DNA of 64,000 nucleotides from the NCBI GenBank assembly GCA_964482515.1, contig CAYZXT010000003.1, positions 91,519-155,518 of the forward strand. The letters run 5' to 3'. This document shows, in pieces, positions 30,701-42,700 of this stretch. Position 1 is the first letter of the stretch. Each line of letters begins with the position of its first letter. The notes beneath the pieces were generated by a model. It did no database searches. It had not been told where the DNA came from and was given only the letters and a program-made list of their open reading frames with translations. This DNA is from CAYZXT01 sp964482515. Its GTDB lineage: Bacteria; Elusimicrobiota; Elusimicrobia; FEN-1173. The translations under genes and the position numbers were made by a program.

Positions 30701-33700
30701 GCGTGTGCGTCTGACCGTTTGCGTATTCCACGGAGAACCCGTAAAGAAATTCGAAAGCCTCCAACATCCGCCGGTGTTCCTGGCGGACGGCGTCCGCGGC
30801 GTAGGACGGCATTCCGGAGGTCGACGGAACCGTGTTCATTGCCTTCACCCAGCGGAGGATGGATAGGGTGGCTTCCTGGCTGTATGGGCGCTCCTCGTCA
30901 GCGGTAGGCTCGGGATTGAGCGTGGTGGAAAGGTTTTCCAGAGTGTAGGGGCCGATCAGGGCTTCATAGGCCGGGCGCAGCCCTTCCGCGCGGATGGCGC
31001 TGTCGAGCTCATCGACGCGGATAAGACCCAAGATGGTATCTCCCGCGTTGAAGTCAAGAACGGTCACATTCCCCGTTTCCCGGTCGGTGATCTGCGGAAA
31101 CAGGATCGAGTTTGCGTAGACGCGAAGCAGAGCGGGCGTCATGGCTCCGGTGATGTCGACCGGAGTTCCATCGACGTCATTGATGAACCGCAGGGAGAGT
31201 TCCCGTATCCGGGCGAAGGCCTGCGGATCGCGCTGTTGCAGCGATTCAAGGGCCGCGCGCATTTCATAGAGGCGGTGCGCCAGTTCCGCGAACCCGGCCG
31301 CGAATTCCTCGGGGTTGTCATAAGCGATGATGACGCCCTGGGGGTCCACGGGGAACAGGACCAGGTTGAAAAGTTTTCTCTCCGTGACAGGGTCCAGGGG
31401 ATTGGCCAACGGGTCGGCGATATGCCTCAGCAGCGCGGCCGTGTCGATCCCATAGATTTCGCGCAGCAGCCTTTCGGCCTCCGGGTCATCGGCCACCACC
31501 GTTCCCAAGGCCATCAGACGGTCCATCCCCACCTCCCGCAACACTGGATCGAATGAAACGACGATCAGCCGCAGAGGCGCTCCGCCCCGGGAGTCCGTGA
31601 TGATCGCGTCCGCCGTGATGGGATCGGTGGCGAAAATGACGTCGGGGTTGTCGCGAGGCAGCGCGGCAACGCTGTAGATTTCCACGGGCTGGTTGGGATC
31701 CGTCAACATCGCGACGTCGGTCATGGCGACGCCGCCGTGGGTCATCCAGTAGGCGAACCGTTCCATGAAATTGATAGTGGAATTGCCGCTTTGGAAGTTT
31801 TCTGGCATGTAAAGCCGATAGGCCACGCCGTTGAACCAGTAGACATAGTCGTTTTGTCCCTCCCCCAAATCACGGATCTGCACGCCGCGCGTCACATCCC
31901 CTTGCAGCCATTGCCAGTTATCGCCGGCGGCGACGACGGTCCGAACAAGATAGGTCCTCATGCCGATGAGATTCCCGTCTTGGAATTCAAGGGTGATTTC
32001 GCCGTTGGATTGGTCTTGGTCGCTGAGCTCGGCGATCCGGTCCGTGACGCCGCGACCCGTGTTCAAAACATAGACGTTCGTGACCGTTTCAGGACTGCTT
32101 GTCCTAGTGTTATAGGTTGTGATGTCTTCCGTCACGATGACGGTGTTGGCGGGCGGATAAATCGTCCTGCCGTCGGCCAGGCGGATGCTGCCGTCGACGG
32201 GGTCCGGCACCGGCATGCGCACGTTGGGACGGCTGAAAAACTCCTGTGAGATAGGGATCACCCGGATGGCGCCGGGGACCTGGGTGTCCGCCACGGACAT
32301 TTCATTCCAATAGGTGACCAGGGCGCCAGTCCCGGCCATGGCATCATTGTAGATATCCAAATTCGCGCTGCTCAGCGTGAACCGGTAATAGCGTCCCTGG
32401 TCGTCGACATAAATCTGATCGGTGGTTTGTACCCCGTTTCGCGTCACGGTGTGGCTGTAAATGCCGGCCGGCACCGTTCGGTTCGTCATGTCAAGGCCCG
32501 GCAAAGCGCCGGCCAAGGTTCCGTTCTGGTTACGATAGTAGAGAAGGAATTCCTCCCAGTTGACGATGGTGGGCTGGAGCCCGCCGACCACCGTCTGACG
32601 GCGCATGGTCTCGACGCCGATGAAAATATTCACAGTGTAATCGTCGTTACGGTTGTCCGGCGTGCCGTTATCCACCACGATCTGCCCGTTCTCGTTGAGG
32701 ACCCACGCGCGTCCGAGGTACTGGTCGACCGCCGCTTGGCCGTAGAGCGGCTGGCCGCGGGACGGCACGACGACCCCGAGCCCGGTCCCGCGGTCGCCAA
32801 TGTCGAGCACTTCCTGGATCAGGGCGTTTGCAGCGCCCATCCCCACTCGGGTCTGATCCACGTTTCGGACACCGCCCTGGGCGATGCCCCGCAGGTTTTG
32901 CAGGTTGAACCAAGCGCCGCGGATGCCGGAAATGATGACGGCCGTGTAAGTTCCCCCGCCATCAATGGAATAGGTGAAATAGGTGTCCGAGGTGATCGTC
33001 CCGCTGACGGTGTGTTCGGCGCCGGCCGTGTCCCTGTAGGTGAAACTGTAGTCGCCTGTCGCCGGGATGTTGCCTCGGCGGATATTGGTACGGATGAGGG
33101 ACTGAATATTGATCGCCTGTTGGCCTTCCGGGGAGTCGAGGGCGAAATAGCCGCCGTTCAGGTAAACGCCGCCCCAATTGATAATTTCAGACGGCGTGTT
33201 TTGGTCGGAAACGGAGGACATGATGTAGTTGAGGTAGGTCGGATTTCCCCGGACGTAATCGATGAAGGCATTCGTGTCGGCGAGCAAGGTGTAATTCGGG
33301 TCCGCGGGGGTGCCGAGGGCGGACAACTGCGCCCGCAGGGATTCGTCCAGGATGATGCTGCCGTTATCCGCGGTCCTGTATGTTATCCCGGGCAGGCCGA
33401 ACTGGGCGAGTTGAGCATTGTACTGGTCAATGCCGTACTTCAATTGAGCCAGAGCCGCCTGTGAAGGAATCAATTGCTGGGTTTCGTCTCCGATCTCCAC
33501 GGTCTCGGTGCTGTAGGCCGCGGCGGCGTCCCGAAGGGCCTTGCCGAAGGGGTCCGCGTTGATCAGCGCCGTTATGTCCTGGCGGTTCAGACCGAGACGA
33601 ACGTCGTAGGTGACGTCGTTCCGGACGATCGTTTCTCCCCGCCGTATCCGTTCCGTTTCAGCCGCGGTCAGCGGGCCGCCGGGGATTTGGTCCAGGAATT

Positions 33701-36700
33701 GCCAGGTGTTGCCGCCGTCGGTGGAGTAACGACCGCCGTAATGCAGCTGATAGAGGCCGCGCATTCCCAACTGTATTTGGAATGTGACCCGCCGGCCCTC
33801 CACCGTCCGCGTGATGGAACCCGTGTTATAGGCTTGCTGCAGTTCCGCCAGCGTCATGGGGCCGCCGGGCAGATGGTTGGCGCCGCCGGAGTAGGTGGAG
33901 ATCGGTTGCCATGTCGTCCCATCGGTGGAATAGGCCCCCTCGCTCATGAACAGCCAGAGCTGCCAATAGTTGATGGTGACCTGCGCCCGCTGCGACAGGA
34001 AGCTGTAGATATCGTAAATCTCCGCCTGCGGCAATGCGTAGCGCAGATAGGGGGGCGTCTGCTCTTCCCCCGGACGCGCGAAGGAGAATTCCCCCGGGTT
34101 CGATGACAACCGGGTGATGAGCGCCGCAAAGTCGGTATTGAACGCGGTCAGGCGGGCGCTGTTGCCGGAAATGGCCGAAACCAGTTCCGCGAAGCTGCCG
34201 ATGTTTTCGCCGGTGGAAACCGTGACGTTGGGCAGAGTGTAGTACGCGACATTCCCGGCGGGGATGCCGCCCTGTGCGGTGCGCGCTTCAATGACGATCT
34301 GCACGTGCAAAACATCGGGATTGGCGGTATCAGGCACCAGGCGGAAGGAATAGCGGAAGCGGCCGCCGGAAGTCACCATTTCTACAACCGTTGCGTCGCC
34401 CGGATCGGTCCGGACCATGAGCCCCCGGTTGAATAGCGGCAAAGTGTTGATTCCGTTGCCGGCCGCCAGGTCGCCGGCGGTCGGAACGAATGCGATCGCG
34501 TTGTCTTGGGTTTGGGACGTTGTTCGGACCGTTTGCAGCGTGGCGGGCGCGGTTGGAAGGGCGAAGGGATTTCGGCCCTGGCTTGCGAGGACATACCAAG
34601 CCGTGGACGCGACGGAAGGAAAACGGTTGACCGGCCAGCCATCCTGGAACGATCTGCCGGGTTCGTAGGCGTAGGGAAGGCTGCTGCGGCCGAAAATGTC
34701 CGTGGTCGTGGTAGCGGTTAGGGATTGGCCAATTCGGTTCGCGTTGGCCGTTTCTCCCATCAACTGGTAAGACAGCCAGACTTCCGCCGTCCATTCGGCG
34801 CTGGGCGGCGCTCCGGTTGTATAGCTGAACAGCGTCAGACCGGGAATGGTGGTCCCATTAAGATTGTTGTACGTATAATTCTGAACGCGTGTCTGGCGTT
34901 CGGTTTCGCGAAGGATGCTGGATAAGTCGATGGCGCCAAGCCCGGAAGAAGCGAAGAACTCCGGATCCATGGCCTGGACGGCCAGAAGGGCGGACACGCC
35001 CCAGCCGCCGTTGGCGTCGGTCGAAAATGTTCTGTCGTTATGCCCGCGCTGGAAATATCCCTCGCGCAAACCGTCGTTGTTCGTGTCCGTTCCTATGAAG
35101 GCCGTGTTCACCAGCCATCCCGCGACGTTGTTGCGCGCGGTTTGGTATCGGGCATCGCCCGTGATCTGGTGCAGCATGGTGAAATAGACCAGGGCATCCA
35201 GGTTGTGCTCCGTGGACGCCCAGGTGAAAGTCGGCCCGCCGAGGATCCTCCCGTCTGACTGTTGGAGGGTGATGGCGTAATCGGCGAACTGGCGCATCAT
35301 GGGGATGAAGCGTTCGTCGCCGGTCTGCCGGGTGTAGTGCGCGGCCAGGATGCCGACCCAGAACACTTCGCCCATCCAAATCTCGGACTGCTTGTTCGAT
35401 CGGGTCGGGATGCCTCCCTGCTGCTGGAAATAGGCGAGAATGGCATAGGCCCGGGAGGCGTCTCCATCGCCGTCATATAGGTCCGCGAGACCGGCCATGG
35501 CTTGGTCGTAGGTGTTGGCGAAGTTCGTGTCGAAGGACTCTTCCGCGGCGCTGACCAACGGGTCGTCGCTCACCTGGAAGCTGGCGTAGAGCGGCGTCCC
35601 GGGAATCTGTTGTCCGCCTATCCACGACACGTAGGGGGCCACCGCCGGGTTGACGGGCGCCGGCGCGTCGGCTTGGATGGTTTCGACGGCGGCTATGGGG
35701 GCCGCTTCCGGCTGGAAATTAAGGTGGGGCGCGTTATCGGTCCCGCGGACGGTGGCAATGGCGCTGGACACATAACCGCCCAAAACAGTCAACGCGGATT
35801 CCTGGGCGAGAACCAGGTCGTAGAGCTGGCGGAATGTCGGCGTTCCGTCGCCGTTCCAAACAATTCCCAGGTTGACCGAGTTATAGGGTTGGGCCGAGCT
35901 CATTCCTTGGCCCTGGAACCAAATTTCGTATCCGCCGCCAACAATAGGACGGAGTTCGAACCAGTATTTATTGTTGCCGCCGTCATCCACCTGCGCGGGC
36001 GTGGACCCGCCGCCCGTGCGAAAATAAAGTCTTCCGCCGAACACGTAGGTGTCCGCGGCGAAACTGTTCGCTGCAGGTAGAACGAGAATCGGCAGCGCGG
36101 TCTGCGTTTCCGCGACCGCCTGAACCGCGGCCGTTACGGTCACCGAAACGCCGCCGCCCGTCAGTCTGTATTCATAGGTGCGGCCCGTCTGTACGCCGCG
36201 GTCCGAATATTCCGCATCAGCGCCGGAATAAACGGCTTGCCACTCACCCGTTGATCCGGCTTCCCGCCGCTCCAACGTCACGCTTGTCACTCCTTGCGGC
36301 ATGACCCACGCCAGGTCGACCTGGGGCGTCGCGCCACTCGTTGGGGTAATGCGGAAATTGAAGGCCGTCGGCATCAGGGCGGCCGCCGGCGCGCTCGGCG
36401 TCACGGGCCGCGTGTCGACCGGCGTCGAATCGATCGTTCCAAGGAAGGCCGTCACGGTGAAGGTGTAGGCGCGGTCATTGTCGAGATCTCCGACAACGTA
36501 GGATTGAATCCCGGTTCCGGTGACCGTCCGGGTTTGCGTCTGACCCCGGGCATCGACCCAACTGATCCGGACGCCCTCGGCCCCCGCCGGTATTGTGAAG
36601 TTGATCGTGACCTGGGCGTCTCCCGCCGTGGCGCCGACATTCTGCGGCGAGGCCACCGTGGTTTCGGCCTGCGCCGTTCCGCGCAGAAGGTCGGCGCGAA

Positions 36701-39700
36701 TGTACCCGGTCACGGTTTGCCGCTGGGCGTTCACAAAGGACACTTGGTACCAATCGTATTGAGGCGATGGGTTGTCCACTATTCCAGTGATCGTGACTGG
36801 GGTGTTGGCCGGGAGTGATCCGGCCAGTGTCGTCGAGGTCGTGGGCCCGTTTCGGATGTTCGTTCCCCCTATGGTGGTCATCTGGCCGGTCATGGGAACG
36901 ACCGTATAACCCAGGGGTGATTCAACAGCCGCCGGCGCCACAAAGGGTGTCACTGAGTTCAGCGGAGCGATGACGCCGTTGGCTATGATCTGGTAATCGT
37001 ATATGGTGCCGGTCTGGACCGTGGTATCCAAGAATGAAGTCGCATTTCCTGAATAAACCGTTTCCCACACATTTGTCCCATGAACACGCCGTTGCAGAGT
37101 GACGCCGGGTACACCCAGGGGTAATGTCCATCTTAAAATGAACCGGTCCGGGGTTGTTTCCAGGTTCAGGTTGAACTCTTGAGGGGTAACGGCGACAAAA
37201 GGCGTCACCGAGTTCAGCGGAGAGATGACGCCGTTGGCGACAAGTTGATAATCGTAAGTTGTTCCTATCTGGGCCGTCGTGTCAACATACGATGTTCCAT
37301 TTCCCGAATAAACCGTTGCCCATTCAGTTGTCCCATGAACGCGGCGTTGCAGGGTGACGCTGGTGACCCCTTCAGGGAGTATCCATCGCAACAGGAATTC
37401 GCCCGGCGTGCTCTGGGAATTAAAGTTGAAGGATTCAGGAGTCAGTGTCGGGGCGACCGCCGGCGCGCGCGGCGTGGCCATTCGCGTGACGGGCGATGAC
37501 GTTACGGCCCCTTGCACGGTCGTCACGCTGACGCTGTAGGTTTCTCCGTTGTTCAGTCCGGTGATGGCATAGGACTGTGTCCCGGCGCCGGTGATCGTCT
37601 GCGAGTGAGGGACGTTATCGCTTCCGGTCCAGGTGATCTGCAGACCGGTGGCCCCGGCCGGGACGTCCGCGCTCACCGTCAGTTGTCGGTCGCCTTCAGC
37701 GATCGTGACGTTCGTCGGCTGCGCCACGGTGATGGGCGCGTCGGTGGCGATAGGCTGAACAACCGGGAATAAGGGTGTCATGATCCCTTCGTAGCCGGAC
37801 ACGGGCCGGCGGTTACCATCAAAAATTCCAAAATATGTGTTCTGATCCTGCAGCCCGGCGGTATTGGCCCCGCTGCCGAACACAAACCGGTAGAAGCCCA
37901 AGAAAGAATGACTGCTTTCGCCCGCGGCATTGATTTGACTCGACCAGGCCTGGAGATCGCTGAAATGCTGCGCCCTCGATTGGGCGTTGCCGCCTTCCCA
38001 ACTCCCCAAGGGACCGAGTTCCGTGAACGCCACAGGCACATCTATGGCCCGGGTGTTGCCGGTGTTGTTCATCCAATCCGCGATCAGGCCCGGGGTCCCT
38101 CCGTAAGAATTGGCGCCGTAAATGAAGTTCCCCGATTGCATTAACTCCGGCACATACGTGTTGAGAATGAGAAGGTCTACCGTTCCCACGCCGGCGTAAA
38201 CGACGGGATGATTGGGGTCGATCCGGCCGATCTCAGCGACTATGTCGGCGTAGAAATGGGCGAAGGCTTCCTGATGGGCGGCATCGGCGCCGACAAAATC
38301 CTCATTTCCGATGGCCCACATAAGCACGGCCGGGTCGTCCTTGAATTCGTTGACATAGGCGAGCACTTGTTGTCTCTGCTGCTCACGGTAAGTCGGGTTT
38401 GTCCAATCGCCGTTGGGATCAAGCCACCAGCCGAGGGTGACGGATCCTGCTCCGAAGTGGTTGTTGGCTTCGTCCAACATCGTCTGAGTGTATGAACGGC
38501 TTACCGAATTCGGCGATGAAAAATCGGACTGTTGGGGATGTCCCCATGTCCGGATCGAGTTCACGCCCATGGAGGTAAGAACGGCAAAATCCGCGCCGAT
38601 GTTTTCGCTCCACACTGCTTGGTCTAGGCCTGTGTTGCTGTAAATCATGTTGTATCCCATGCCGTTAAGCTGTCTCTCTTCGCCGTTGACCGTCAGACGG
38701 TATTGGCGGAAGCCCAGGCGCTCCAGCTGAACGTCCGCGGGAGCGTCTTGCTGGATCTGGGGCGACACTTGCAACGTGACCTCCTGCCCCAGGAAACCGT
38801 TGGTCAGTTGATAGATGTTTTGGGAGATGGCGTTCCAACCGGGGTTCCCCTGGGACATTTCCTGGCTCAACTGCATGATTCTGGCGAAGGAATCCATGGC
38901 CGCGGGATTGTTGGACTGTATGACGTCCATGACGGCGGACGTCGTGAAGTTCTGGGGCATGTTTAACGCACCGGCTCCCGCCGGCATCATGGACAGGGCC
39001 CCGAAAGCGCCCATGGCCCTTTCTTGTCCTGGTTTCCCCAGGATTCCGCCGGCGGTCTCGATGCCCTTGCCCAGAGACCTGACCAGTATCGGCGCGAGGC
39101 CGACCAAGATCATCACGGACAGTGCCGTGGTTATGGGAGCCGCCATGCTGCCGAGCCCGGCCGGAAGCAGTTGCGAAACGACCGTCATGGTCAGGGCGAA
39201 TAGGGCCGTGACGCCGAAAATCAGGGTCCGTGAATTGATAGCCAACGACTGCAAAATGGTCTGTGCCGCTTTCTCGTTTTCTCGGGTGCGAAGCAATCCG
39301 GCGGACCTCAACGGCGCCACGGTGACACTCATATGAAGGTTGGCGCTGAGTTGCGCGAGGCCCATGACGCCGGTAAAAATCATAGGCCCGTATATGAATA
39401 ACTGCGAGGCGTTGCCCGGCCCGATATAGAGCGCCAGGGTCGCGAGGGCGACGAAACCCGCGGCCCCGAGCAAGACGCCCATCCAGCTGACGCTTCTCTT
39501 CTCGTTGGAGCTTTTATCGAGCTTTGCCAGACGTGAGTTGATCAACGGCAGCAATGCCAAAACAAAAAGGCCGGCCATCAGCAGGGCCGGATTACCCGCC
39601 GTCTGAAATACGAAACCGATGCCCAGGAGGATCAACATGACCCAACCCATGGTGGATTTCGTCTTCTCCACCTTGGTGGGCTTGGCTTCTTTCAGGCTGC

Positions 39701-42700
39701 CGCGGTTGAGGACGATGTAAAGGAGGCCGGCAAGCAATCCCACAGCGGATACGACGACGGCCAGGGGCAGGGCGGCCACGGCGCTGACACCGATGAGCGG
39801 GATGGCGATCTGCGGGAACACAAGCCCGGAGATCAGGGCGCCCCCCGCGGTGATGGGCGCGGCCGCGAAAAGCAGGGTCAACACGGTATTGACGCCGTGC
39901 AACGCCGCCACTTTCGACATCGTCAGAATGGAAACGGGCTTGCCTCGTACGATCATCTCCCATTGCTTCTTGTTTTCATCGTTCGCCTGGATGGCGTTGA
40001 TGAATTTTTTGACCGACATCAGGAGAGCGAGCGTCGCGACGGCCGCCATGGCCAATCCCAGCGCGGAAAAGCCGGTCATGTAGACCGCCCCCTGGCCGAG
40101 CATCCCCATGAGGCCGAATTTATAGAGGGCCACTCCCAGCCCGACCGTAACGCCGATTGCAAGGAACTGGGGCATAAGCCGACGGACGGCGTCAAGCCTG
40201 GGATGGGCGGCCTTACTGGGCAACGAGTCCTCGATCTTTTTATCATCGATGTCCATGGTTTTCAAATAGGCGTAAGCAATGGAGGCGACATCCCGGGCGG
40301 ACCCTCGCACATGCGGATCGTGTATGGTCGAGAGGTCGGCGTAATTGAAAATTTCGGCATTGGTGTTGGAGAGTTGACCGGCCAGACGGTTACGGGCGAT
40401 GGCCTGCTGTAGTTGGAACTTGCGGGTTTCCGATTCAGTTATGAATTGGGCGAGCTGCGCGCCGACCGCTTGCAGCATGGCCTCTTTCATGCTGACAAAA
40501 GTGACCTGAATCAAAGCCGAATAAATCTGTTCCTGCGAGGCTTTTTCCTGATTGGGCACGAGTTTCGCAAAGACGTCCTCCAGCAACAGGACCTTCAGGT
40601 AGTTCGCCCGTCTGGCCGGGTTCTTCGCCAGAATGGCGAGCTTTTTCTTCATTTCACCGCTGAGCTGGGAATTGACAATTTCGGGACGGGACGGTTCCTG
40701 TCCGGCGAGAATTTCCGTCAGCGTTTGGATGATGGCTTCCCGAAGGTTAAGATAAGTGTTCTGGTAGTCCGCCTTGGCCAAATCGAACTTGCTCTGCGCC
40801 AGGGCCTCGGCCACGACGTTGTCCTCCATGCGGCCACGGACGGATTCCAGCCTGTCTTGAATCGTTTGTATTTCTCTGGGAGTCAATTGCCCTGCGCTCC
40901 AATTTATCAGCCGGAAATAAAGTCGCTTGTACCAGGGACGGGCCAGGACGCCCTCCATGTCGGTTATGAGGTGTTGGAGGATGGGGCGGTTTTTGACGAA
41001 CAGTTCATCGCCCAGCCAAATGAACTGTTCAAACGTCCCGGGCGCGAACTCGCCGTTGGGCAGGAGACGTCCGACGCGGCCGCGGAATTGTTCGAGCAGG
41101 GTGCCGAAAAGCGGGATGGTCGCGATCGCGTGCATTCCGACCTTTTCCAGCGCGGAGGTGATCTGGTAGTCCGTGCCGGTGGCGGCGGCCTTGGTGATCA
41201 GGATCACGCGGCCCGGCTTCCCCGCCTCCTTGATCAAGGCCTGCGTTTCCTCGGAATACATGTTGTCGGCGCCGATGATGTGGACGTCGGCGATGCCGAA
41301 TTCGGTGGTCAAGCGGCGCAGCGATTCTTTGGCCGCATCCATGTTTTCAACCAACACCACGCTGGCGCCGCCACGTTGGGCGACGGTCAGGATGCGGCGC
41401 AAGTAGGCGTCCTGGTAGGTCAAGAAGGCCTTTTGTCGGGCGACAGGGTCATTGCCGCCGGACTGGAAGACCACGGCCGCCTTGTCGCGGATTTTCTTCG
41501 TTACCGTTTCTAAAGGATCCACCGTCACAAGGCCGAAAACCTCTTTGAATATCCGGCGGACCATGGGCGGAATGGATCCGCTGGTCCCATCGATTCCCCA
41601 GGGAAAAAGTTGCTTGTTGAAGAGGAGGGCCAGGAGCGGCGTGTTGACCATGGTATAGCTTTCCGCGGAAACCTCGGTCCCCTTGTCCCTGTTCATCGCT
41701 TCCAGGAACGGGTGAACGTGGGAAACATGCATGCCCATTTGCGGCTGATGGTTCTCATCCAGGGGAACGATCTTCCCGTCTATGATCGTATAGAGCCTGG
41801 CCGGCGCTTTGCCTTCTTCACGTCCCCTCCCGGTTTCCTTGAGGGTGTCGTACTTCCAGTATAGAGCGGCGTTCATGGCGCCCGTCAGATATTCCTCCCA
41901 AATGTCCTCCGCCAGGGCCGAGATGGTTTCGTCCGCGTTCCCCACGTAAGCCATGAAACGGCTTCGCAACTCCTTGATCCTGTGCGGCCGGAAGGTAATC
42001 GTCATGTCCTCATCGTATCGCACGTACATCGATTCATCGGCCATGAGCTCATCGCGCACAAAGTCCACGGCCTTGATGGTGATGGCTTTGCGCGCCGCCG
42101 CGTCTTCGAGCTCCATGCTTCTGCCGCCCGACACCACGAAGGGAGATTGAAGCCATTCCACCAACTTGTGCGCTTCGTCCGACAGGAACCGCCACTGACG
42201 GGAATACATGGTGCGCTGGGCCACTTCGGTCGCTTGGATTTCGCGGTTGTTACGGTGCCCGAGGGTCTCCAAAAGGACATAGATGACGTCGGATTCGTTC
42301 AAGACGGCCTCAACAGAAGCGTCTACAACGGAAACAGCCGCTCCTTCCCAGCGGAAAGTATTTCCCTGCTGTTGCCCCTGTTTATCGGATGACAGCATGC
42401 CGACCCTGATTCCCAACCGGCTCAATGCCTGAAAAGCCTCCTTCGCTTGGCTTTCCAGGTTGATGGCCACCGACGGGTTGACAAACGTTCCGGCCTGCTT
42501 TTTCCCCGCGGTCGCCATGCTGCGCGCCTGCGCGGTGATGAGGGCCGCAGTCAATTGCAAAGTGATGGTTTTTCCGGAACCGGTCGGCAGCAGGGAAGCG
42601 ATCCATTGGAGGGCCTTTTCACGGATCCCGGCAGGAGCGGCCATTTCATCGAGGCGGGCTTTCCGGATGGCGGCGTGTATTTGGTTGGCGTTGAGAGAAA

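Noticed and set aside
36941..37407. CRISPR or mobile-element reading of the tandem repeats
   Set aside because: The repeat unit is 255 bp, coding, contiguous and a multiple of three, without spacers or terminal inverted repeats.
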